Below, piece after piece: positions 1-9,800 of a DNA stretch of 64,000 nucleotides. The stretch is from the NCBI RefSeq assembly GCF_001659605.2, contig NC_035164.2, positions 8,791,038-8,855,037 on the forward strand. The letters are read 5' to 3'. The notes under the pieces are model-generated. The model made no database searches. It was not told where the DNA came from and saw only the letters and a program-made list of their open reading frames with translations. Position 1 is the stretch's first letter. Every line of letters begins with the position of its first letter. Origin of the DNA: Manihot esculenta. Its lineage: Eukaryota; Streptophyta; Magnoliopsida; Malpighiales; Euphorbiaceae. A program made the translations under genes and the position numbers.

Positions 1-1419
1 CCTCCCTTGTGCTGGGCTGTGGCCCAAGCACTCTGTCATGCCTCAGAATGACTGGATTTGTAGGATAAATGCAAGAGATGATGCCCACTTTGTGCAGCTA
101 CAAGAAGTTCTTGAGAAGAAGAAGATTTGTCATGGAAAGGGCATAACAGAATACTGAATTTAGATGAAGAAGGTACTGCCCTGTTTAAGTTTCTTCTTTG
201 TCGCTTCTTCTGCCTCGGTTGTTTGCCCAGCTGTATGGGCAAACAATGTGGTCGAACAATGTCAGGTAGTGCATCTTGCTTGTTGCTGGCATTTCTCTTG
301 CGCATGGGTCTGGTGTGTGTGCCTGCTTAGTTGGGCAGACAGCTGGTTGAACAGGTGGAATTCGCGTTATGTGCTGCACGTGTTTCCATGGTGTGGGAAA
401 CAGTCCTGCACATTTTCTCTTTGGTTCGGGCTATCTCATTGTTTGTCCAATTTGTTTGGGCAAACAGTTCGGCCAAATAGCTTTCCACCTGCAAAAACAA
501 TTAAAACCTAGAATTGGGTTATGACACTGGTTTCTGCACATCTGGTTTGCCCTGCTTGTTTGGGCAAACAAACATATATCTTTGGTTTTTTTTCTTTTTT
601 TTTTTTATTTTTTTTCTCTTTTTTATTTTGCAATATGGAATAGTTCCTATAGAGAATGATTCAGTGGAACCTCTTTCACTACTTCCATCTTAGGAGGTTT
701 TAGTCTCCTTTGAGCATCTCAGACAGGCTTGTATTCTTCCTCCATGTGTATTCAAAAGCTTTCTTCTTCACGTTGGCTTAATTGATTTGACACTATCACT
801 GGATGTGTCTTTTCAGCTCCCAAGTACATGTATTTCAAGTATCCAGGAAGAGGCTTCAGATCTGGTCCTGAAATTTTCTAACCTACAATCTGTTGTCTGG
901 GCAAACAAGTTTCTGCCTTACCTTACTGTTTGCGCAAACAACTTTCTGCTTGTATAATATGCTTAACTTGCTTGGGCAAACAAGTGTCTGCTTGCTTTTC
1001 CTTTGCTGTTTGCTTGGTCGAACAGTAGCCTGCCTGTGCTAGATTTTTGGATGAGATGGACTCTCCCTTCTCTTGCTGTTTGGGAAAACAGCAGTCTGCC
1101 TGTGTCAGCAATCTGGATGAACTGCACCTTGCCTTTTCCTGCTATTTGGGCAAACAACAGTTTTTCTCATACTCCTCTGCTGGCTGCTTGAGTGAATGAC
1201 ATTCTTGCTGGGATATCTGCTCAATTGGCTTGGGTAGATTGTTTTCTACTTGTTGGAGTGGTATGGTCAGGCTGCAATCTGTCTGCGTTGGGTACTGGGG
1301 CTGTTTGGGCAAACAGCATTCCACCAGTTTTTTCTTTGTTGTTTTTTTGACCAAACAACAGCCTGTCTACTATATACAGCAGACTGTTTCTGCTCTTCTT
1401 GGTTCTTTTTGGCTTCCTT
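1..1419 (-). mobile_element. Athila-like Gypsy remnant, 3' part (cut by Copia-1)
   Basis: Read on the minus strand, about 600-870 resembles the start of the reverse transcriptase region of the element at 25092-32482 (compare 29400-29680), including the stretch before RT that reads LKYMYLG in the better copy. It is degenerate, and most of RT is missing. The segments at about 890-1370 and 180-570 are packed with short dyad repeats around TTTGGGCAAA. In one minus-strand frame the 890-1370 block codes for a recurring C-L-P-K-Q-like peptide in what would be the protease-RT linker. The 5' continuation of this remnant is at 24594-25091, on the far side of Copia-1, since both sides carry TCCTT at the Copia-1 boundary. 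The left end lies outside the window. It cannot code for working proteins. Confidence 0.75.
893..1370 (-). repeat. Array of TGTTTG-GG-CAAACA-like dyads coding a CLPKQ-like peptide repeat
   Basis: Copies of a 14-16 bp motif with 6-bp inverted arms lie at about 893-908, 927-940 (TGTTTGCGCAAACA, a perfect palindrome), 968-984, 1076-1092, 1142-1156 and 1301-1316 (CTGTTTGGGCAAACAG), with decayed copies near 1010 and 1345. Further copies lie at 453-466 and 557-570. On the minus strand these read as C/N-x-P-K-Q peptides, about eight times in one reading frame, spaced roughly 15-25 residues apart. Their position corresponds to the linker between protease and RT in Athila-like elements. Confidence 0.7.
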
Positions 1420-2916
1420 TGTTAGTGTATATGCCCTAGGCCATTATCTTGGACATTTTTGTATGTCATTTTGGTTATTAATAAAAGAGATTTTTATCAT
1501 TATTATTTGTTTACATGTTACATAATAATGATTATCATCCCTGGTTACTTATTATTGTGTTGATAATAATAAAATATAGCTAGTATGATTATTGATTGAT
1601 AATCATGAGATGATTATGTATATGTTGATATAATTCAATAATCATAGATACTTGTTAGAGAACAAAGTATTGGATGGACCCGCACAGAGATCACTACATG
1701 GGTTATTGTCATAAGTGAATCTCAAAGTAGTTATGCCTTAATCCTTTGACTTGAGATTGTCATAGTTTCCAACATGAGGACTATTATGTTTTGACATAAC
1801 CAAACATTGTCTTTAATCGGACAATCATAAAGGTTATGATTGAGCATAATAGAAATTATGTAGAGGATAATGAACAATCAAGATAGGATTTGTCCCTCTC
1901 TCCGAGAGAGATATCTTCTGGGCCCCTCAATAAGTGAGACTGAGAAATGCATGGCCGTGCTCAAATGAATTGATAGTGTGATCAATATCATTTGATTTTT
2001 ATCAGTCTACTTAGAGATCGAGAAATCATAAGTTTGAACATTATAAGTTTGACATTGACCATGACTTATGTTCAAACTAGATATCGTGAGACAAAGGGAT
2101 TAATTCATGTTCTATTTATTAGGCTTTATCGGACTATTGATCCTCATATTAGTTGGGTAGTCATAATGTCTTGCTAGAGGCCACTTCTGACTTATGGGCC
2201 TTGTGGGACTAGGCCTATTGCCAATTAATGTGAGCTTATTGGGTCACACACAAAAGAACGTTGTTGATGTGCTATGTCATATTAATGGGCTAAAAGCCCA
2301 AAACCCATTAATATAATTAATAATAATAAAGTGTTATTATTATTAATCATTATTATAATTAATAATAATAAAGTGTTATTATTATTAATATTAATTATTA
2401 TGAGATAATAATATTTAAAAGATCTGCAGTCTATCTGTAACTGTTACAGATAAAGGATTCTATCACATAAGATATTTGAATATCTGCGAGATTGTGATAG
2501 TAGGTTATGAACAAAACTCCTTTTAGGAAAATGAGTTGTGGGAAAAACACAACTACTTTTAGGAAAAACAAAAGATGGAAACATATAAATACCCCTTCTA
2601 CGAATTGTGGAAGGTACATTTTTTAGAAAACTCAGTCTAAAAAGCTGCAAATTGTGAAGCACATAATCTATCTATCTTTGAGAGAGCTAGCACTCTAGAA
2701 GGATAGAAGACGTTCGTGTGGATACCATAGAGGGTGTTCGTTTAAAAAAGCAGCACTATCAGTCCAACATTGTATCTTCTCGACGAGATTAACAGGTTAG
2801 TTTCATATCCTTCTTGTGAATTAAACGAAGCACTCAGATTCTGGGAAAAGGAAATCAGAGAAATTTTATTTTTCCGCTGCGCCTTTGGATTGTAATAATC
2901 TCGAGATTTCCCAACA
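1420..2916 (+). repeat. Copia-1 5' LTR
   Basis: This 1497-bp LTR starts TGTTAGTG and ends CCCAACA. It matches 23085-24593 with small differences. It contains an AT-rich tandem block around 2310-2410 and a TATAAATA box at 2584-2591. It is followed by GTGG, the start of the PBS context, which is interrupted by a Tekay LTR. Confidence 0.93.
2584..2591 (+). promoter_or_regulatory. TATA box of the Copia-1 LTR
   Basis: TATAAATA lies about 330 bp before the LTR end. The same octamer is at 24266-24273 in the 3' LTR. This position is normal for a Copia promoter, with R and U5 downstream. Assignment is by motif only. Confidence 0.6.
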
Positions 2917-2921
2917 GTGGT
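2917..2921 (+). repeat. Target-site duplication GTGGT of the inserted Tekay LTR
   Basis: GTGGT precedes the Tekay LTR here, is repeated at 13526-13530 before the second copy, and lies at 15650-15654 after it. The Copia PBS (TGGTATCAGAGCC) begins within the distal copy, so the insertion split the primer-binding site. Confidence 0.88.
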
Positions 2922-3100
2922 TGTAATACCCGGCTCGAGTCCGGCATCGGAATTCCTGTAGTCCGGTGGAATCTCGAGTGTCGGAACCCTCGAGAAGGGT
3001 AATTCATATGTTTTTGAATGTTTTCTAACTTGTTTTACGGTTTAAAGGATAAAGGAAAATGAGTTTTGATAAGAAAAGCAACAAGGGAGCAATGCAAAGG

Positions 3101-3196
3101 TTCGGCCGCCGAAGGTCACTTTCGACCGCTGAACATTGCATGGTTTCGGATTCACGTTCGGCTGCCGAAGGTGGTCTGGCCAGCCACCTATAAAAA
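3101..3196 (+). promoter_or_regulatory. Tekay LTR core promoter: three dyads upstream of TATA
   Basis: TATAAAAA lies at 3189-3196. Upstream are dyads at 3101-3113 (TTCGGCCGCCGAA), 3121-3133 (decayed by two transitions) and 3157-3169 (TTCGGCTGCCGAA). The central GCCGCC resembles the core of the plant GCC-box bound by ERF factors; this link is inference. In the second copy (13710-13778) the middle dyad is intact and the third is decayed. Confidence 0.55.
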
Positions 3197-4324
3197 GGGC
3201 CAAGGGTCGGTGGAAGGAGGATATTTCTCCTCCACTTGCAGCCAGAGGTGAGTTCCAGCCTCTCCCAAGTTGACTTTCATGTTTTTCATGTTTTTCACCA
3301 AATCTTCCAAGGGTTTTAAGGGTTTTGGTGTGTTTTGAAGGTTTTGAGCAAAAATAGCAAGTTTGGAAGTTTGGAGCTTTGGAAGAGCTTTTCTTCATAT
3401 CTCCACGTTAGGATCAATCATCCTCAAGTTCTTCAGGAGGTAAGGGTGGATCCTGAACTTCTTTGCTGATTTTTAAAGGTTTTATGAAAGTTTGATGGGT
3501 AGTATGCATGATTAGGTTTTTGGGAGATGTTTATGGTCCAACTTGTGACGTGTTGTTTGATGTGTTTGTTTGAGGTTTTAGGCTAGTTTTGGACCTCTTT
3601 ATGCATGTTTTATGGTATGTGCTAGTTGGGAGTAGTTGATATGCATGTTGGGAACGTTTTGGGTGAGTTTTGCATGAAACAGAGCAGGGTTCTGCCCAAC
3701 GGGCAAAACCAGGTTCGACCGCCGAAGGAAGGTTCAGCCGCCGAACCCCTTGTGGAGGCAGTTTCGGCTGCCAAAGCTTGCCCCTGAAACTTGGGACTTT
3801 CGTCTCTGGAGGCAAGGTTCGGCCGCCGAAAGTGCTGCCGAAGGTTGAGTTTCATCTCTGGACGAGACTTTCGGCTGCCGAAGGTGCCGCCGAACATGCA
3901 TGATTTTCGTCTCTGGATAAGGGTTTCGGCCGCCGAACATGCCGCCGAAAGTGTCCTGTCCAGCTTTCTTTTGCATGTTTTATGTGCTTATTTGGGGATC
4001 GTTTAGAGGGGTTTTAGGGAGTTTTAGAGAGATGTTCTTGCGTTAGTTTGGTCCCTCATTTGAGACCACCTGTGTAGGAACGGACCAGAGGAACCCCAGA
4101 GAGCAGCAGTGAACACTGTTTCAGAACCTGCAGAGTTAGTACAGAGTCAGCCAGAGGTGAGTGGAACTTCTCTTTTCAGCACTAAACTATTTTGAGCATA
4201 TGTCATGCATCATAAGAGTATAGTAGGGTGTTTGCATTAGTTTCACGAAGTTGACGCATTGCATAATACGATGTGTATGAGGTTGTGGATAGACCAAGGT
4301 GACTCCAATAGCCCAAACTCTGTT

Positions 4325-4480
4325 ATAAGACCTGGCCGGGCCAGGCAGCCATCTGTAGGTAAGACCTGACTAGATCAGGCAGCAGAGATAGTAAGACCTG
4401 GCTGGGCCAGGCAGGCAGAGTGTAAGACCTGATCGGGCCAGGCAGATTGAGGTTGTAAGACCTGGCTAGGCCAGGCATCC
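4325..4480 (+). repeat. Tandem CCTGGC...GCCAGG hairpin repeats in the Tekay LTR
   Basis: Five units of roughly 30 bp share the start TAAGACCTG and contain an inverted repeat such as CCTGGCCGGGCCAGG. One unit carries CCTGACTAGATCAGG, where both arms changed together. The homologous array in copy 2 is at about 14935-15090. Confidence 0.75.
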
Positions 4481-4650
4481 TTTGAGTGGGATTGTTGGTG
4501 GTCATGTCTGATCCCTGAGATGATGTGCTGTAATGCATTCCATGAGATCATGTTTTAAACTTATGGTTATATTGTTCTGCTCATTAGGCTTGTATAGCTC
4601 ATCCCTCTCCCCTAACCCCAGTTGTGCAGGTTCAGAGTCCAGAGGGAGTC

Positions 4651-6803
4651 TGTAACAGCCCGGAAACCGAACTGCCACCGGCACTAGGATCCAGATCGAC
4701 TTAAGGTCGCCGGGACCCGTAGTAAGTCTGCTATCCTGTCTGTATACCTATGAAATCCCATACATGATCATACATTTGCTGTAAAAACATAAAACTTTTC
4801 TTCATTCCAAGGCTTAACCTGTGCATGCACACTCTCTGTTCTATACCAATCCCTACTAGAGCTCCTCATGGCTCTAGGCGGATCATACTCATAATGTTAA
4901 GCCCGGTTTTGCTCATAAACATACAAAAATAGATGTAAACATAAACTGATCATGTGAAAAGAACAAGGAATTACAACTCTTATAGTCAAGCACCATTCTA
5001 TACACTGTACATGTACACAATCTCTATACATATACATGTCCACACTAACTATTACAAAACTCTGTACTCTTCCTGTACCCTGCTGAGTTCTCTCTGACCT
5101 CTGAACCTGCACCACTGAAGTTAGGGGAGAGGGATGAGCTACGATAGCCCAGTGAGTAGAATAGGTAAATAACAGGTGATAAAACATGCTCTCATGGAAT
5201 GCAACACAGAATCACATCACCTCGGCCGGACGGATCAAAACTCCCTCTATCTCATCTGGGGTACCTAAGTACCATGTGCCTGGTCCCCGTAGGGCTGTTC
5301 CAGGTCTTTGTATATGTGCCTAGTCCCCGTAGGGCTGTTCCAGGTCTTTCCTCTGAGGGCTAATGAATCCTCACGAAGTCCGTGCCGTCTCACATAAGCA
5401 ATGTACAAGGAGCAGTGCCAAGTACAAGGATAAATGCAATGCATCATCTTTGTGTACACTAATGCACTCACCCTAAAGCATATTCATGATGCATGAAGCA
5501 TGATAAAATATCAGTTCTCATATTAAAACATTAAGTTAATTTCCACTCACCTGGTTATCTCTGCACTGACTCTGCAGGTTCTGACACTGAACTCACTGCT
5601 GACCTCCCTGATTCCTCTGGTCCGTACCTACACAGGTGGACTCAAATGAGGGACTAAACTCACTCAAGAACATCTCTACGAAACTCCCCAAAACCCCTCT
5701 AAACAAACCTCAAACCATCACACAAAACATGCAAAGGAAAGCTGGACAGGGCACTTTCGGCGGCAGGTTCGGCGGCCGAAACCCCACTCCAGAGACGAAA
5801 CTCATGCATGTTCGGCGGCACCTTCGGCGGCCGAAGGTCTCGTCCAGAGACGAAACTCACACACTTTCGGCGGCCGAACTCCCTCTTTCGGCGGCCGAAA
5901 GTCCCTTTCTAAACCGAAAGCCTAGCTTTCGGGGGCAACCTTTGGCAGCCGAACTGCCTCCACAAAGGGTTCGGCGGCCGAACCTTCCTTCGGCGGCCGA
6001 ACCTGGTTTTGCCCGAAGGACAGAACCCTGCTCTGTTTCATGCAAACTTTGCCCAAAAACCTACCAACATGCATATCAACTACTCCCAACTAGCATATAC
6101 ACATATATATGCACAAAGGGGTCTAAAACGACCCTAAAACCCCAAACAAACATAGCACATAACACTTAAACATGCTGGAACACCACAAATCACCAAAAAC
6201 CACACCTAAACCTAAACATGCAAACTACCCATACAAACTTCATAAAACCTTTCAAAATCAACAAAGAAGCTCAGGATCTTCACTTACCTCTTACACAACT
6301 TGAGGATGAAGGATCCTAACGTGGAGATATGAAGAAAAGCTCTTCCAAAGCTCCAAGCTTCAAACCTTGGTTCTTTTGCTCAAAACCTTCATAAATCACC
6401 AAAACTCTTAAAACTCTTGAAAGATTTGATGAAAATCATGGAAAACATGAAAGTCAACGTAGGAGAGGCTGGAACTCACCTCTGGCTGCAAGTGGAGGAG
6501 AAATACCCTCCTTCCACCGACCCTTGGCCCTTTTATAGGTGGCTGGCCAGACCACCTTCGGCAGCCGAACGTGAAGCCGCAACCATGCAATGTTCGGCGG
6601 CCGAAAGTGACCTTCGGCGGCCGAACCTTTGCATTTCTCCCTTGTTGCTTTTCTTTCAAAACTCAATGCTTTTCACACTTCAAAACATGAAAACAAGTGA
6701 AATACCTTAGAAAACATATGCATGACCCTTCTCGAGGGTTCCGACACCCGAGATTCCACCGGACGACAGGAATGCAGATGCCGGACTCGAGCCGGGTATT
6801 ACA
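4651..6803 (-). repeat. Tekay-1 3' LTR (complete)
   Basis: This 2153-bp LTR appears on the + strand as TGTAACAGCCCGG...GGGTATTACA. The minus-strand TATA box is at 6531-6538 (CTATAAAA in LTR orientation). Dyad arrays flank it at 6556-6630 (upstream) and 5755-6003 (about 0.5 kb downstream). A two-unit tandem module with CCTGG...CCAGG arms is at 5277-5350. Confidence 0.93.
5755..6003 (-). repeat. TTCGGC-N-GCCGAA dyad array (transcribed side of TATA)
   Basis: About six full TTCGGCGGCCGAA dyads and several half sites (TTCGGCGGCA) alternate with a CCAGAGACGAAACTC spacer, giving an irregular repeat of about 50-60 bp. Equivalent arrays are at 3712-3950, 14322-14560, 18105-18350, 34357-34445, 40637-40730 and 62300-62545. 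Confidence 0.8.
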
Positions 6804-6821
6804 TTCTCCCCCCCTTAAGAA
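6804..6821 (-). other. Polypurine tract of Tekay-1
   Basis: The + strand reads TTCTCCCCCCCCTTAAGA right next to the 3' LTR. On the element strand this is a G-rich purine run ending at the LTR, the plus-strand primer site. A similar tract (TTCTTCCCCCC) follows the Tekay-2 LTR at 35260. Confidence 0.8.
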
Positions 6822-6881
6822 CATTCGTCCCCGAATGTCCCTAACACAACATAAACACACAGAAAAGGGGAAAAACTAATC

Positions 6882-9800
6882 TTAAAACAGATATGGGTAT
6901 TGCTGGAGCATGGACTCCCGAGTCTCCCACGTGCACTCTTCTAGGTTGTGGTGGTTCCACAAAACTTTCACCATTGGTATCTCCTTGTTTCTCATCTTTC
7001 TGATCTGGGTGTCAAGGATCCGCACTGGCTGCTCTACATAAGTGAGATCACTTAAGATTTCCACCTCAGGTTCACTAAGAACCTTCTCTGGATCTGACAC
7101 AAATTTTCTCAACATAGAAACATGGAATACCGGGTGAATTCGTTCCATAGAAGCCGGTAAATCTAGCTTATACGATACAGGCCCGATCTTCTGCAAGATC
7201 TCAAAGGGACCAATGTACCGTGGGGCCAGTTTACCCTTCTTTCCAAACCGAACCACTCCCTTCATCGGAGACACCTTAAGCAATACCATATCCCCCTCCT
7301 GGAACTTTATCTGCTTCCTACGGATGTCTGCATAGCTTTTCTGTCTGCTTACAGCTGTTCTGATCCGCTCTCTGATGATAGGCACTAACTTGCTGGTTAT
7401 CTCAACTAACTCTGGCCCTGCAAGAGTTTTCTCTCCTACCTCTTCCCAGCAAACAGGTGTTCGGCACTTCCTCCCATACAAAGCTTCATAAGGAGCCATC
7501 CCTATGCTAGCATGATGGCTGTTGTTGTAGGCAAACTCCACCAAAGGGAGATGCTGCCTCCAAGAACCGCCAAAGTCTAACACACACATTCTCAGCATAT
7601 CTTCAATGGTCTGGATGGTTCTCTCAGACTGACCGTCTGTCTGTGGATGGAAAGCAGTGCTGAAATCCAACCTTGTGCCCATTTCATTTTGCAGACTCCG
7701 CCAAAACCTGGAGGTGAACTGAGGTCCTCGATCTGATACGATCGACACTGGAACTCCATGCAACCTTACTATCTCGTCTACATACACCTGCGCCAACTTG
7801 TCCACAGAGTAGTTACTCCTGACTGGAATGAAGTGAGCAGATTTAGTGAGTCTATCCACAATCACCCAGATGGAGTCTAGTCTGTTAGACGTCGTCGGTA
7901 AGCCCACTACAAAATCCATAGCTATGTTTTCCCATTTCCATTCTGGAATCGGCAGTGGGTTAAGCATTCCAGCCGGCTTCTGGTGCTCTAACTTCACCCT
8001 TTGACATGTCTCGCAGGCTGACACGAACTGTGCCACTTCTCTCTTCATTGCTGGCCACCAATACACCCTTCTCAGATCTTGATACATCTTGGTGGCTCCC
8101 GGGTGAATACTATACCGCGCATTATGAGCTTCCCTCATAATGTCTGCCTTCAAACTGCTATCATCTGGTACACATAACCTCTTACCGTGCCGAAGAAGCC
8201 CCTCACTATCAAATCTGAACTCTGTACTGTTGCCCGACTGAACAGTCCTGGCAATCTTCACTAACTCGGGGTCTTCGTGCTGTTTCAGAGCCACTTGCTC
8301 TAGAAACACTGGTGTCACTCTCATCTGTGCAATCAAAGCACCTGTACCAGATAACTGCAACTGTAACCCGTCTCCCACGAGCTTGTAGAAATCCTTCACC
8401 ACCGGTCTTCTCTCTACTGCAATGTGGGATAAACTGCCAAGTGACTTTCGGCTTAAGGCATCAGCTACAACATTAGCCTTGCCCGGATGATACTGGATCT
8501 TGCAATCGTAATCACTGAGCAATTCTACCCACCGTCTCTGCCTCAAGTTTAACTCTCTTTGACTTAAGATGTGCTGCAGGCTCTTATGATCCGTATAGAT
8601 CTCACATGTTACCCCATAGAGGTAATGCCTCCACATCTTAAGTGCAAAGATAACAGCTGCCATCTCCAGATCGTGTGTCGGGTAATTCAGCTCGTGCTTC
8701 TTCAGCTGTCTAGAAGCATAAGCTATCACTTTGTCATTCTGCATCAACACACAACCTAATCCCACTCGGGATGCATCACAGAACACTGTGAAATCTTCAT
8801 CACTGATCGGCAGAGCTAACACCGGTGCTGAAGTTAACCGTCTCTTCAACTCTGCAAAACTTTCCTCACATTCCTCTGACCACACAAACTTCTGATTCTT
8901 TCTGGTCAGTCTGGTCATAGGAGCAGCTATCTTCGAAAAGTCCTGAACGAACCTCCGATAGTAGCCTGCCAAACCCAGAAAACTCTTGATCTCGGTCACC
9001 GTAGTGGGTGTAGGCCAGTTGGCTACTGCCTCTACCTTTTTGGGATCTACTGCTATACCTTCCTCTGATACAACATGTCCCAAAAAGGAAATGCTCCTTA
9101 GCCAGAACTCACACTTGGAGAACTTGGCATACAAGCCATGCTCTCTCAAGGTTTGCAGCACTATCCGAAGATGCTGGGCATGGTCCTCTGCATTCCTGGA
9201 GTACACCAAGATATCATCAATAAAGACGATCACAAAACGATCCAAGTACTCCCTGAAAACCCTGTTCATGAGATCCATGAATGCTGCAGGGGCGTTAGTC
9301 AACCCGAACGGCATCACAAGGAACTCATAATGCCCATATCTGGTTCGGAAAGCAGTCTTGGATACATCTCCTTCCCTGATCTTCAACTGGTGGTATCCGG
9401 ATCTCAGATCTATCTTAGAAAAACAACCTGCTCCTGCCAGCTGGTCGAATAGATCATCGATCCTGGGTAAAGGATACTTGTTTTTGATAGTGACTTTGTT
9501 CAACTGTCTGTAGTCGACACAAAGTCTAAGAGGTCCATCCTTCTTTCTGACAAACAACACTGGAGCACCCCAGGGTGAGGTACTCGGGCGGATGAAACCC
9601 TTAGCTACCAAATCCTGTAACTGCTCTTTCAACTCTCGCAACTCTGCTGGTGCCATCCTGTAGGGAGGAATAGAGATCGGTCTGGCATTGGGCATCAACT
9701 CAATCTCGAACTCTATTTCCCTATCCGGTGGTAGTCCTGGAAGCTCTTCAGGAAACAAATCTGGGAAGTCGCTAACAACCGGTACTGAGGATGGTTCCCT

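Larger units (their letters stand above)
2922..4650 (+). repeat. Tekay-type LTR, + strand, copy 1 (interrupted at its 3' side)
   Basis: It starts TGTAATACCCGG and matches 13531-15259 over 1729 bp without length change, with roughly 25-30 substitutions by eye. Many of these are transitions at CpG or CHG sites. It breaks off at 4650 where minus-strand Tekay-1 begins; the missing 390 bp of LTR end is present in copy 2. It contains TTCGGC-N-GCCGAA dyads at 3101-3170 and 3712-3950, a TATA box, and short tandem hairpins at 4325-4480. The open frames inside it come from these GC-rich repeats and are not genes. Confidence 0.9.

Noticed and set aside
164..511. Possible small protein on the + strand
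   Set aside because: It lies in an antisense retroelement remnant, and its frame is created by the TTTGGGCAAACA repeats.
3042..3398. Open frames in Tekay LTRs (also 3531-3976, 13651-14007, 14140-14615, 18068-18477, 62264-62660)
   Set aside because: They arise from GC-rich dyad arrays, occur in several frames on both strands, and show no family domain.
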